Shown here: positions 1 to 11,705 of the stretch, in pieces | Layout: each line of letters opens with the position of its first letter | Numbering within the stretch: position 1 is the first letter of the stretch | Assembly (NCBI GenBank): GCA_006937955.1 | Contig: SSNP01000052.1 | Coordinates: 2,161,139 to 2,225,138 of the forward strand | DNA length: 64,000 bases | Origin: Pachypanchax playfairii | Lineage: Eukaryota > Chordata > Actinopteri > Cyprinodontiformes > Aplocheilidae | Direction: 5' to 3' | Program-made: the position numbers and the translations under genes | The notes under the pieces: generated by a model | What the model saw: the letters and a program-made list of their open reading frames with translations, nothing else | Told to the model about the DNA's origin: nothing | The model's database searches: none

Positions 1-1280
1 TCTTACATGTTGAAATGTAAATGCTGTCATGGAGAATGGAGAAAATAATTCATGCAGATCAAACACAAGGAACTCAAAGATAATAATAAAATAAAAAGAA
101 GGGAAAACTGATGAGTCAACAACAAAAAAAAAAAAACTGACTTACAAATCCAGTTTAAAATAAGGAGCAGGGAACAAAAAAAGCACAAGGGAAGAGATGG
201 TAGGAACAAAGATGAACAAATGAGGACAGGTAACTACTGAGAGGGAACACCTGAGGGGAATAAACAAATTAACTGAATAAATACAGGAGTGGAAGCTGAA
301 CAATGAACATGACTGAGAGAATTAACGAAAAGTGTCCAGAAAGACATCAAGACAGTAAAAACGGACTGAAACTGAATAGAAACACAATCAGCCCCCGAAA
401 CAAACAACCCCCACCAGAGGGAGACAAAACCACTTGGAGCCGAGAAACAGGACAAGAAGAAATAACATCAGAAACAAGATCAGAGGGAAACACAAGCCAA
501 TCTTCTAATTTTTAAATTTAAATGTTATTAATATGTATGTAAAACTAAAGGGGAGTTGTGTGAAAGAGTGAATCAGTAACATTAAAAGAAAGAAATTAGG
601 ATTTTTGCTTTTTTTACTTAAAAAACACTAATCTATCAAATAAATGTGTAGTTTTTTATATCACCCCCCTCCCCCAAATAACAAGATATTTGTACATTTA
701 TAAGTTTGTGTTTGAGCTGAAAGTCATTTGTTTATTTTGTATAAATAGATCTGCAAATGAATTAATAATTCTAATGTCTGAAACAGAGATATTTACATGT
801 TTTACTGAGATGGTACATATAGTAACATATTTTTCGTAGCAAATAGATGGATTCATTTTAAAACTAAGACTTTCTTCAGTCTTTATTACATTATTTTTTT
901 GTTAAATTGAACTGCCTGAATGTTGTAAATGCTGAAAGAAATACTTTCCTAAACCTTCAGCTGTTTTGCATTCGATTTGTGTGATCACAGTTTTTCCCTT
1001 TAACTTCTAAAAATTAAGAGAATATCAAGTCTTCTTTAAGTATAACACCTGTAACTGATCCAAATTACAGCATTATAACTGTCCCCTGAAAAAACAGATC
1101 AACCTCTCTTAAATCCTCTGAGCATTAGCTACTGAATAATGTTTCTTGTTGAAGAGATGCTACTTGGTAAACAGTTAGAAAGACTGTTCAGTTAGATTAT
1201 TAGATCTAATAACCTGCCTGAGATCAGACCTGTAATGTTCTCAGTTGGACAAGCTGAAACTCTACATGCTAACTAAACTA
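1..1280. other. AT-rich intergenic sequence, no gene seen
   Basis: No convincing exon was found. Short ORFs on both strands lack family resemblance and have low-complexity composition. The first 500 bases are purine-rich on the plus strand and look like an old repeat, but I could not assign a family. Confidence 0.5.
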
Positions 1281-1286
1281 TCCTCA

Positions 1287-1368
1287 CACTCATGCACACT
1301 CGTACACACTTATGCACACTCATGCACACTCGTACACACTCATGCACACTTGTGCACACTCATGCAGA
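1287..1368. repeat. 12-bp minisatellite (CACACTCATGCA-like)
   Basis: About seven imperfect copies of a 12-base unit of the form cacactcatgca or cacactcgtaca lie in tandem. The small plus-strand ORF over it is a by-product of the repeat. Confidence 0.8.
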
Positions 1369-1487
1369 CAAATGCAACTATATTCCAGTCTTGCTTTGAC
1401 ACTCCATGTTGTGTAAATGTGTCTTAGACTGAGCTCATTGTGCAGGAATGCTTTTGGCTCGTGTGTTAAAAGGAGGCTGAATGACGC

Positions 1488-1488
<1 letters not shown>

Positions 1489-1553
<65 letters not shown>

Positions 1554-1840
1554 CTTGTTTTTCTGACCTCCTGAGGACCAGTTTCCTGACTTTTACTATC
1601 TTTCTGGGGTCCGAGTGTTCTTGTGGGGACCGAAGCCTGGTCCCCATAAGGGGGACTCCCCTTTTTAGGGTTAGGGGTTAGGTTTATAGGTATGGTGTGA
1701 ATAGAGTTTTAGTTAGTCTTAGGGTTAGTTATAGATCAGTAATGGTTAAGGTTAGGAAAAGGGTTTGGGTTAGGTATAAATCTAGTTACTAAAATCAATG
1801 GAAGTCAATGGACGGTCCCCATAAGGATAACAAAACACAC

Positions 1841-1902
<62 letters not shown>
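1489..1902. repeat. TG microsatellite - 290-bp monomer - TG microsatellite
   Basis: A TG run (about 1489-1550) is followed by a roughly 290-bp monomer (1551-1842) and a second TG run (1843-1902). The monomer begins near ctgacctcctgaggacc, carries TTAGGG-like motifs (agggttaggggttagg) in the middle and ends near ggtccccataaggat. The same monomer recurs at 51745-52034 and in tandem at 53960-55865, always with TG on both sides. The HTHTHT and VCVCVC ORFs here are artefacts. Confidence 0.9.
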
Positions 1903-1905
<3 letters not shown>

Positions 1906-2159
1906 TGTTTGCATAAGGTAAGTAGTGTATAGATTCACTTATTGAAGGAAAATGGAAACATTCCTGCAGGATATTTTTTAGGCAGATGGGATCAATGTGC
2001 AGTAATTTTACGAAGCATGAGGAGGAGTGAGAAAGAGTCAGCTGGTGTTGTGAAGGTGTAAACAACTATTCAGCAGGATGATGGAGACCATTTGCAGAAT
2101 GTCTGACCTTGAATAGGGAAGTTTACTAGTCTAAATCCTCTCATGTTCAAATCTCCACT

Positions 2160-3010
2160 TCAGGTTAAAGGACAACGTTTCACAGTAGATGTGCTGAAGC
2201 ACTTGGAAAATATCTGCTGGAGGACAAACTGTCCACATGTCTTCACTCTGCTGTCTTTACTCTCCATGTTTGTGCTATCATTATTGCTGCCATTAACTTT
2301 AACTCTGTTTATCTTTCCATAGAAATAACAACTGACTCAAATCCATCAGTTTGTCTCTTTCCTGTCCTCTCAGACCCAGTGGGTCCAGATAGAACTCATC
2401 CTGGTTCTGGTTCTGTTGGAGGTTTCTTCCTGTCCTCTCAGACCCAGTGGGTCCAGACAGAACTCATCCTGGTTCTGGTTCTGTTGGAGGTTTCTTCCTG
2501 TCCTCTCAGACCCAGTGGGTCCAGATAGAACTCATCCTGGTTCTGGTTCTGCTGGATGTTTCTTCCTGTCTCTAGTGTCTGTCCAGGATGGAGGATTGTG
2601 TTGAACTGATGATTCAACCCAATCAGTTGGTTCTTTAGATCAGATATTTTTACTAAGTGGTATTTTATAACTTACTATATTTGTTTATTATTTATATTTG
2701 TTTTAAACGTTTTCATAAATTTATCCTTTTTATCCTTTTATTTTTCAGGATTTTGTGCTTCTGGACTTGTCTCACAGCTGTCCAGTGTTTTCTGTCCAAC
2801 TCAGATTTGGACGTGTTTTGATTTAAAAGAATTTAATCGTGAAATGTTTGATGTTCTGCTGCTGAAGGGAGGTAATGTTTGTTATTTTAAATGTTTTCAT
2901 CACTCAGGAGAGTTGACATGAGCTGGACTTGTTGTATCTATAAGTGGCCTTGAAAAGACTTTTGTTATTAACTGTCGTTACGTAAATAAGACGGAATTGA
3001 ACTGAACTGA
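2160..3010 (+). repeat. Interspersed repeat with three tandem 68-bp units
   Basis: The stretch holds three near-identical 68-bp units (2364-2567) built around ctcagacccagtgggtcc, and ends in a tail resembling gaattgaactgaactgaa, as in many teleost SINE or LINE 3' ends. A related copy with a single unit is at 46970-47310. The class is not certain from sequence alone. Confidence 0.7.
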
Positions 3011-3088
3011 ATCTGAACAATGTTCTTCAAGAATGACCAGAAGCTTTAAGAACATGCCGCGTTCGTCTCATATCAGCAAGTTTCTTAA

Positions 3089-3564
3089 TTAAAGAGGCCA
3101 TTTCATACAAATTTCAGGACTTTGTGGTTATTTCTTAAGTATTAACCAGTAATATGAAACATTTTATATCTAAAAACGTTAGGAAACATCTGTCTGCATT
3201 AAAATGCTCATTCATATTCATTATTCAAATTTGCTGGACTCTGATTGGCTAACAAACTAGCCTATCAGAGCAAGGTATACTGTTTCCTGCCCCACCCATC
3301 CACCTGCCCCAGCATGCTAGGCATGGTTTCAACTGCGGGAGCTGATTAATACTAACAAACAAAGGAGTTGTGATGAAACAGATACAGGCCGTTAGAACTC
3401 GGGAGAACTCGGGTTTTATCACCACCTGCGTAGTTTGAGAGATTAAAACTGAAAGAGAAGTTGTTGACCTGTTTTCACCCACTATGAAGGTAAGAACACC
3501 TGTGGAGCTAAAATATTCAACAGAAACCTTAGAAAAACTGTTTTTAATGGAAGGACGTCTTTAA
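3089..3564 (+). mobile_element. TTAA-flanked non-autonomous transposon, family 1, copy A
   Basis: TTAA lies at both ends (3089-3092 and 3561-3564). The element starts AGAGGCCATTTCAT; its end, read in reverse, is a diverged version of the AGAGTCCCTTCCAT terminus of its sisters. This copy has internal deletions relative to sisters at 14276, 17931, 35656 and 48213. A 77-residue minus-strand ORF (MGENRSTTSL...) is shared by the family but is very likely not a gene. TTAA target sites are typical of piggyBac and Kolobok superfamilies. Confidence 0.85.
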
Positions 3565-3694
3565 TATCTTGTATTTTTTGCATTAGAAAAAAACATTTGA
3601 ATGATATTAGTTTTACATCAGCTGACAGTGTTTTAATCTGTATATGGATTTCCACTAAATCTAATTTAAACTGTGCTTCTTACTTTACTGGCTC

Positions 3695-4472
3695 TTAAAG
3701 GGACTTAAGGCAAGATTTGTGAAAAACTACACATGCATTTCCAGTTTATTCAATGCTAATGGGTCATGAAGCATTAAAAACCCAAAATAATGAGGCCATC
3801 CGCATATATGTCTGTTGCCTTGGAAACGCTGTGTGCCACATAATGCGCTGCAGTTCGACGTCCGAATTTCCCGCGCAGTTGTAGGGATGTGACGTAAATT
3901 GACGCTGCATGCGCGTTGCCGACAGCTCTTGAACAGGAAGAACATGGCCGCCGTGGACTTGGATTCAAACACTGAAGGTATACTTATGGATGTTTCTGCA
4001 GCCAGCAAACGACCTGCATCCACTCTCACCCCCCAAAAAAGTGGCACCACGAAGAAATAAAAGACTTTATCAGCGGCATCTCGTGAGTCTAAAATAAAAT
4101 ATGACCGAAGCCGGGCAGGCACCCGCATAAATATTAGATATGCGTTTGGTTCATGGAGGGAACTTCAGCTGCATTTGGGAGTGAAAACGGATGCTGACAT
4201 GGCTCATTTCCTTGTGACCAGGTGAGAAAACATTATAGGTCGTGTTTAGAGCCTGATACAGTATGAAAATGATGAGATCAAATCAAATAACAGAGTGGAG
4301 AGACCTGACGTGAAGTATGTTAGCCTCCCCGGTGCAGTGCTGTGAAGACGAACCGTCTGTAAAGTGTCTGTGCGCGCTCCCGTGCCGGCTTGGCTGGTGG
4401 CTGCAGTTAGCCACAGCGCCTGTCGCGGCAGCACTGAGTCAGATTTTGTAAAGCTGCCTTAAGTTCCTTTAA
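3695..4472 (+). mobile_element. TTAA-flanked transposon, family 2, with exon-like ORF
   Basis: The element is bounded by TTAA (3695-3698 and 4469-4472). Its inverted ends read AGGGACTTAAGGCA on the left and AGGAACTTAAGGCA on the right. Inside, a GC-richer part has a plus-strand ATG at about 3943 opening a short ORF (MAAVDLDSNTEG...). A different frame at about 4090-4220 reads YDRSRAGTRINIRYAFGSWR and continues to a possible donor (ggtgagaa). This looks like the decayed 5' coding part of an autonomous transposon or a captured exon. Minus-strand ORFs here are shadows. Confidence 0.7.
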
Positions 4473-5385
4473 GTTTAAACACTTTATTTCTTCATAAAGA
4501 TTTAGTATTTCTTTAATTGGTGAAATTGAGGATTTTGGAATAAACAGCTAAATTTATAGCTAAACTGTAGCAAAAAAATGATCCCAAGCTCAAATAAAGT
4601 TTATATCAATACACAAAGAATAGCTCTGATATAAAACCTGCAGAAGAAGTGAAAACCCAATTAATTCAAACTGGAAAATGTCTAAATAAAAAAAGAAAGA
4701 TTGACACATTTTCTTATTAAAGTTTTTAGGTGTTTTTTGTATTGCAGACTGGCTTTTTCCTGACTTTTTTAGTTCAATAAAACAGAATCGGCTCCATAAA
4801 ACCTCGAAAAATATTATTTTTGTCAACGACAAAAGTGTGTTTAGATCCAGTTATTCAAAAAGCTTCTTTTACTAGTCTTTCCAGGACAACAAATCCCTGA
4901 AACTACGTCACTGACTTATGAGTTGGAAACAATAAAATAGTGAGAGGGCATGGAAAATGAAGAAAAGTTCCGAGTATTAGAGCACAGACAGAGAAAAGGA
5001 AAAGGGAAGAAGTTAAAACTGACTAATATTCTTATTTATTTGGTTTGTTTGTCATCTGAAAACAAATGAAATGGTAATTTTAAACAAAACTAAGTTCTCA
5101 TCAAAAGTCCAAAATGGGAAAACAACTATATATTATTTTTAAATTCACCTTTATTTGTACAGGTAATCCTGTGGAGAAACACGATCCTTCACACATGAAA
5201 CCTGTTAGAGCCACGAAGCCCGTCTCAGTATCAAAGATAACACGAGTAAAAGGCAGTTCTTTAAATCAGGATTTTTCCTAAAGTCTTGAAGATCAAGATG
5301 TTTTTTTGGCAAACGTAAAGTGGGTCTTTGTGTTCTTGGAACTCTGCCATGCTGACTGAGTGCCAGCAGAGTTTTAGATGTTGTT
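4473..5385. other. Intergenic sequence, no feature recognised
   Basis: AT-rich sequence without a supported exon. An 80-residue minus-strand ORF is low-complexity and has no recognisable domain. Confidence 0.4.
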
Positions 5386-5790
5386 CTCAGTTCCTCTGTT
5401 CATTTTATACCCATTTGTGGTTAATGGCGCTGACTGTGGTTCTCTGGAGTCCCAAAACTTTAGAAATATCTCTAAAACAATGTCAGTGACTTAGTTTCAC
5501 TGTTTTGTTCTTGAATTTCTTCTGATTTTTTAGGTCTTTCAGCTGCTTCGTGCTGTCAGACCGGTTTGGTTAGTGATTTCTTCCACAGGTCTGGGTGTGG
5601 CAAGTAAAACTGACCTCAGCTTTGATTCATAAATTAACAAGGTGGACAGTTACCTTTTCACACTACCAGGTTGGTTTGGAAAGCTTCTTCCCCTCAATCA
5701 ATAAAATTATAATTTAAAATCTACATTTTGATATTTTTGTCTAATATTACTTTTTGCTGATCTGAAAGCAAAAAAAAAAAAAAAAACATC
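5386..5790. repeat. Degraded teleost interspersed repeat
   Basis: Phrases such as cacaggtctgggtgtgg and ccttttcacactaccagg resemble the 3' portion of an abundant, old fish repeat. The copy is strongly diverged and ends near an A-rich run at about 5769. The class is unassigned. Confidence 0.45.
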
Positions 5791-5919
5791 TATAAGACGG
5801 CAATTAGTATTTTTATAGTATGACATTAGTTGCAATTTCAACAGTAGCTACATAATATTGCCTAAGATTACTTCAAGAAAGAAATTCCCTCATCAGTGAG
5901 ACTTTTTTTCAAGGATTAT

Positions 5920-6285
5920 TTTTAGACCCGAGCACCGAAGGTGGTGCGAAGGCCTATTGTATCCTCACTGTTTATTTTTAGGCCTGAGAGCTAAAGGTGG
6001 TGCGAAGGGGTGAAACAAATCGGGTTGATGTGTTTCTGAACTCAGTGGCATCAAACATGTTAGTCCCATTAAAAAACACCATCAAAGATACAACCTACTG
6101 TAAATCAGTACAACATTTACAAGACTTTTCACTTGGGGGCGTGGTCTTGTCAAAATTGCAAACATTGATTTCTCAAGAATGGACTGAATTTGTTGTAAAT
6201 CCACAATTTGGATCGTATCAACACATTATGAGAATGAATCACAGTGAGCTACTGAACACCCACCCACTGGTTTCACTGAGGTAAA
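5920..6285 (+). repeat. Repeat with duplicated motif aaggtggtgcgaagg
   Basis: Two adjacent copies of a motif of the form gcaccgaaggtggtgcgaag / agctaaaggtggtgcgaag occur at about 5930-6010. This is common at the edge of fish interspersed repeats. The 95-residue ORF that follows has no recognised domain and is not called a gene. Confidence 0.4.
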
Positions 6286-6362
6286 CACATGGACCCTTCC
6301 AGGAACTACAAAAAAATGTCATGAACCCATGTTCTGAATCCCACAGGAAGTCAGCCATCATG

Positions 6363-7070
6363 CACTCTCAGAAATAGAGGTACGAGACAAGAACATTTTT
6401 GTACCTATAGGTAAAATGTTTTAAAATGTTCCCTTAAAAGTACAATATTGGTCTTTAAAAGGTCAGAAATGCCCCTTAGAGTGTTCAAATTGATATAAAG
6501 TACAAATTTGTACCATTTCAACTGCACCTGCAACCCTGGTCAAGGCAGGTTAATCTCAATTTTATTAAGTTTCTTCCATCATTTTCAATATTATGTTTCA
6601 GAATGTTGGTTTAAGACTTCAAAATGTGGCATAATTTTACTGTTTTAGTGGAACAACTTCATAAGGTACAAGAATGGACCTGGACTACAGGGAACACCCC
6701 CAGCAACAGGAATTTGTACCCTTCTTGTCTCTGGGGGTGTACCCTGTAGTCCAGGTCCATTTTTGTACCTTATGAAGTTGTTCCACTAAAACTGTAAAAT
6801 TATGCCACATTTTAAAGTCTAAAACCAACATGTAAATCATAATATTGAAAATGATGGAAGAAACTTAATAAAATGGAGATTAACCAGCCTTGACCAGGGT
6901 TGCAGGTGCAGTTGAAATGGTACAAATTTGTACTTTATATCAATTTGAACACTCAAAGGGACATTTCTGACCTTTTAAAGACCAATATTGTACTTTTAAG
7001 GGAACATTTTAAAACATTTTACCTATAGGTACAAAAATGTCCTTGTCTCGTACCTCTATTTCTGAGAGTG
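6363..7070. mobile_element. Foldback (hairpin) transposon, 708 bp
   Basis: The left arm starts cactctcagaaatagaggta and the right arm ends with its reverse complement. The arms are each about 340 bp and highly complementary, with a short centre near 6716. This is an almost perfect giant inverted repeat. No transposase is present and a target-site duplication is not clear. A lone right arm of a related copy lies at 57636-57993. Confidence 0.9.
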
Positions 7071-7700
7071 TGAAATGACTGCTTGTATTTGAAATCCTCC
7101 AAGAAATTTTGGTGTAAGTATGGGGATTAAAAGTTATTAACTAATTTTACAAAAGTTTAATGGTTAGGGGCGTGGCTCGACTTCAATCTTTACCTTCAAG
7201 CCAAAAGAATAAACTGTTAAAACATCCGTATAATTTCTAAGATCTGGACCAAAATACAGTTGGATTATCACATTGTGTTCCTCAACCAAACCATGTGACC
7301 ACTGGAGATAGACGCCAGCTCCTGAACAAGAATAAACAAGTATAGAAAGTGACAGATGCTGAAGGCAGAGGTAAAAATGACACTCACGGACATAAATAAA
7401 CACCCAGAAGTGACGTGGTGTAATGTATTCTGCATGCAAACCAGTAATGGATATGTAAATAATTTAATTTGCACAAGGAGCTGGCATGTCTCCTAACATC
7501 AGCTCCTGCCATCTGAACACAGGTACTGGATTTGATATGATGCAATACAGTCACATGACCTTTCAACATGCAGTTTCATTTCAATTCCTCCGGACTGAAG
7601 AATATTTGCATTAACTAACTGCACGAACTAACACAACAAATAAATGTCCTATATGTGTGTAGAGCTTTTCTATTCATTCAGACTGCTCAAAGGGCTGTTA
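7071..7700. other. Intergenic sequence, no feature recognised
   Basis: Several overlapping minus-strand ORFs of 60-90 residues are present, but none has a recognised domain or splice context. Confidence 0.4.
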
Positions 7701-7704
7701 CACT

Positions 7705-7855
7705 ACAAGATCTGCATTCGATATTCAAATCGGGGGTCTACATAGGGTTCAGTGTCTTGCCCAAGGACACTTCAACATGTGGAGGTGGAAGCCGGAATCA
7801 ATCTACCAACCTTCCGATTGGAAAACAAACGTTCTACCAGTGAGCCACATGTCAA
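7705..7855 (-). mobile_element. tRNA-derived SINE
   Basis: Read on the minus strand, this begins with an A-box-like TGGCTCACTGGTAGAACG (about 7828-7845). A B-box-like GGTTGGTAGATTGATTCC follows (about 7793-7811), then the body phrase gtgtccttgggcaagacact. That order is typical of fish tRNA-derived SINEs. It abuts the RTE remnant to its right. Confidence 0.75.
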
Positions 7856-9125
7856 ATTAAACATAGAACAGCATCTGGAGAGGTGGAGGAACATCTGGAA
7901 AGAAGAGAGCAATAGATTTGCTGCAAGACAGAGTCCATGTGTGTGAATGAGAGGGACACAAGTGGGACAGTGAGGCTACAGGGAGCAGAGATAAAGAAGG
8001 TGGAGGACTTCAAGTGTTTAAAGCAGCGAAGAATGTGGAAAAGAGATGAAGAATCATGCAAGCAGGTTGGAATGGGTTGAGGAAAGTGTCAGGAGGGATG
8101 TGGGACAAAAGAGTCTCAGCAAGAATGAAAGGACAGGTGGACAAGACAGTGGAAAGACCAGCCATGTTGTCTGGTTTGGAGACACTGAGGAAGGGACATG
8201 AGACACAGCTAGAAGGAGCAGAAATGAACATGTTGAGGTTCTCTGGGAAGGACGAGGATGGACAGGATCAGGAATGAGTCCATCAGAGGGACGAGGATGG
8301 ACAGGATCAGGAATGAGTCCATCAGAGGGACGAGGATAGACAGGAATGAGTCCATCAGAGGGACGAGGATGGACAGGATCAAGAATGAGTCCATCAGAGG
8401 GACGAGGATGGACAGGATCAGGAATGAGTCCATCAGAGGGACGAGGATGGACAGGATCAGGAATGAGTCCATCAGAGGGACGAGGATAGACAGGAATGAG
8501 TCCATCAGAGGGACGAGGATGGACAGGATCAAGAATGAGTCCATCAGAGGGACGAGGATGGACAGGATCAGGAATGAGTCCATCAGAGGCACGAGGATAG
8601 ACAGGAATGAGTCCATCAGAGGGACGAGGATGGACAGGATCAAGAATGAGTCCATCAGAGGGACGAGGATGGACAGGATCAGGAATGAGTCCATCAGAGG
8701 GAAGAGGATGGACAGGATTAGGAATGAGTCCATCAGAGAGACAAGGATGGACAGGATCAAGAATGAGTCCATCAGAGGGACAAGGATGGACAGGATTAGG
8801 AATGAGTCCATCAGAGGGACGAGGATGGACAGGATCAGGAATGAGTCCACCAGAGGGACGACACATGTTAGATGTTTTGGAGATAAAGTCAGAGAGACCA
8901 GATTGAGATGGTTTGGACATGTCCAGAGGAGGGACAGTGGATTTATTGGGAAAGGTGGGAACTAACAGGCAGGATGTCTAGAGGAAGACCAAAGAGGAGA
9001 AATATGGATGTAGTGAAGAAGGACATGAGGTTGGTTGGTGTGAGAGAAGAAGATGCAGAGGACAGATGGAGACAGAGGACTTGCTGTGGAGACACCTGAA
9101 GGAAGAAGCTGAAAGGAGACGAAGA
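7856..9125 (+). mobile_element. RTE-type LINE 3' fragment, C-terminal reverse transcriptase
   Basis: Frame-shifted plus-strand peptides match the C-terminal end of RTE-clade reverse transcriptases. In order they are LERWRNIWK, WVEESVR/VGQKSLSKNERT (shifted frame), RLRWFGHVQRRDSGFIG and RGRPKRRNMDVVKKDMR. Several frameshifts and stops show it is dead. A 16-unit minisatellite (8250-8856) interrupts it exactly at the codons for MDRIRNESIRGTR. A second copy of the same element is at 29430-30412. Confidence 0.85.
8250..8856 (+). repeat. 39/33-bp in-frame minisatellite inside the RTE ORF
   Basis: There are 16 tandem units, thirteen of 39 bp and three of 33 bp. Each encodes MDRIRNESIRGTR or the shorter IDRNESIRGTR. 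Since 39 and 33 are multiples of three, several frames stay open on both strands, which explains the 200-288 residue ORFs seen here. Units follow a higher-order order (R, R, short, K) of about 150 bp at the left. The ORFs are not independent genes. Confidence 0.95.
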
Positions 9126-11369
9126 AGACAATGTCTGTTTGCAGGAACATGAATATTTCTCTTTACATGCAGGGAAGACGGAGCAAATGTCCTCAGATTT
9201 AGAACAGTAATTATTTATGACCTGATGAGGTGGTTAAACGTTTTAATCACAAGCTATGAGACGAGAACATCCTGATTCCAAACATGGGTCTGTGTTTTAG
9301 GGTCCAATAACACGTGTTACTTTAGACTGACAAATAAAAAAATAATTATGATGTTTTTTCATCCCTCATCAGACGTCCTCTGGCCTCACCTTCCTGGCTT
9401 CGTCTGTCTCTTTGTCTCACCTCAGGGTTTGATGAATGAAGTAATAGATTACTGTAACCATGAGGGGAATCTGAAGGAGTGGAGAGTTTATATTTGACAT
9501 GTGTCAAATACTTTGTTCATAATCTCATAAAAACATTTTTTACTTGAAATAATATTTATAATAATCACAATTTTAGTGTTTGTTGTGGAGTAAAATGTGA
9601 TAAGCAATAATCTACATATTGATGTTATATGTAGAACCAGATGTGTGTTATCAGGTTTATCACGAGGAAACAGTTTATGATCACAGACTCTGACACAGTA
9701 ATTTCCTCCCAAGGCTTCATAGAAGATTCCTCTCAGAGGAAGAAAAAGGAAAAAAAAAAGACATTTAAACCACCTGTTCTTCAAATATATTCACACAGCC
9801 TGCAATTTGTCTTCAAGAAAAATCACAGGGAATCCCATGCAGAAGGAAAATAGGACAGTTTTTGAACCGAGAAGATAAAAAAGTCATTGTAGGTGAGAGT
9901 CACTGTACAAATCACTGAGAATAAGATGTGATATAATGTGCTTAACTGAAACTAAACATTAGAAAGAAGATGTGGATTCTGTGTTTCTGTTTCTGGAGTA
10001 TTTAGTTTATAAAGCAGGTCTAAAATCACTTGTAAGATTGAGTTTTTCTAATTTGGAAGATAAATCTGATTTAGGGTTTTTAGACTGATATATGTTCATA
10101 TTTTTGCTTCTCATCTCCTCTTGAATAGAGGGCAACTATTTACAAATATTCAGAATATCTTTGATTCTGTTAGAATTTGTTCACTGATCTCAAATTCAAA
10201 TGTGACAAAATACACAAACAGAAAAAAAAATTTAAGTGGCAAATATTTTTTCTAGCTTTCATATCCTGAAATTAATCAAATCTGTCTAACGTCTGTAGAA
10301 TTTCATCCCTGCAGTGATTGACAGATTGATTGATGAACTCTTTAAAGTTCTTATTGGATGTTCTGTCAGGATCATCCTCCTATAGGTCAGAAACCTCTCA
10401 AGACCCTCCCCTTCTCCTGACCATCACCCTTTCACAATGCATCACCTACAACACATGAGCCATTATCCCCAAAGTCAGAAATCCTCTGGGCATTTCTCCA
10501 AAATTCTGCAGCTGGACTGCAGAGAGGTGAAGTCTTATAATTCCCAGGGTGGATTTAGCTCACGTAGTCAAGGAGGCATCTTAAACCCTGAAGCTGAGTC
10601 CCTGTAGACTCCAGGGATTCTGTGAGGGTGAACAGTCCCACCGGTCGGTCACTTATTAACCTGTTTCCACAGAGATGATGACGGGAACATGGCCTATTGT
10701 CTGGAAGTCATTAAGAGAGCCAGGGGTGGGCAGGGAGTGGCTGCATACCTCTGTTAAACCCCCAGCATGTGCATATACACACACAAACACCTACACACAC
10801 ACTACTATACTCTCCCTTCACTTCATTCCCGTCAGTTCGCCTTTTAATATATTTAAAAATAGCATGTTTTTACTGGAACACATGAAAAATAACCCCGATT
10901 AGCAGCGAGCACTGCCAAACCACTTCAAAACAGAAACACACCAGGGTGTAGAGATAACTCTCAAGTGTGTGGGGAAGTGAAACCTTCATTCAGGTTCGAG
11001 GTGGGATCCGTTTATTTGTGTAAGAGTGTGTTAGTAGCATTTAAACTCTATTTCCTGTCTTACCCGTGACTGTATTAATAATCCTTTGACAGAGTGATGG
11101 GAGGTGGGTTAGGTACTGAGGAACAGACTGATGGATGATAAATGGTTACTTAGGATTTGTTTTGTCAGTTATCAGAGAAACAAGAGTGATGCAGTTTGGA
11201 AATGTCAAATATATTAAATGCTGTTCCTGTTCTTTTCAGTCATGGACCCATTTGATCATCACCAAGCATTCATACATGGATGACTTGTTCTACTGTCTCA
11301 TTGCCACCACATTTTATGTGAAATTATTAAAAAAAAAAAAAAAAACCTCTAAAAAATGTCTACATGTTT
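9126..11369. other. Intergenic sequence, no gene seen
   Basis: AT-rich sequence with a few small ORFs (98, 70, 75 and 95 residues). All are duplicated verbatim at +2906 and none has a recognisable domain. A short ACAC-rich patch lies at about 10775-10803. Confidence 0.4.
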
Positions 11370-11695
11370 TTAAAGCGGCCACTTCATACAACTTTCAGGA
11401 CTTTGTGGTTATTTCTTCGTAATATGAAACATTTTATATCTAAAAAACGTCAGGAAACACTGATTAACAGACCTTTCAATCTGTCTGCATTAAAATTCGG
11501 GTGGTTCCGGCTCCTTCCGTCAGGCTTCGGGCAGCAGCTCGTTCATATTCATTATTCAAATTTGCTGGACTCTGATTGGCTAACAAACTAGCCTATGAGA
11601 GCAAAGAATACCGTTTCCTGACCCGCTGCGCATGGTAACATCAGACGTTCTCTCTTCCTGTTTGATACGTCTTATGCTAACAGCTTTTAGCCAGC
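11370..11695 (+). mobile_element. Family 1 TTAA transposon, cut by the assembly gap
   Basis: It starts TTAA-AGCGGCCACTTCAT and runs into the gap. It is the same locus as the full copy at 14276-14851 if the flanking 2.9-kb block is a false duplication. Confidence 0.85.
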
Positions 11696-11705
11696 NNNNN
11701 NNNNN
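11696..11705. other. Assembly gap (10 N)
   Basis: Ten Ns separate two identical 2896-bp blocks. The gap is probably negative, meaning the contigs overlap. Confidence 0.95.

Larger units (their letters stand above)
8800..11695. repeat. 2896-bp block, identical to 11706-14601 (copy 1)
   Basis: Every compared position matches the block 2906 bases to the right, including the poly-A run and all ORFs. The copy begins inside the minisatellite and ends inside a family-1 TTAA transposon, exactly at the N gap. This is the pattern of two overlapping contig ends that were not merged. Besides the RTE tail (to about 9125) and the transposon start (11370), the block holds no gene. Confidence 0.9.

Noticed and set aside
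3727..4128. 133-residue minus-strand ORF
   Set aside because: It lies wholly inside a TTAA transposon, opposite to the better exon-like reading, and has no domain.
5997..6284. 95-residue ORF as a gene
   Set aside because: It begins in a known type of fish repeat, and no domain or splice context was seen.
8250..8856. CRISPR-like regular repeat
   Set aside because: Units are contiguous with no unique spacers, and the genome is a vertebrate one.
8054..8965. ORFs of 213-288 residues on both strands across the minisatellite
   Set aside because: They arise because the 39/33-bp units are multiples of three inside a dead RTE fragment.
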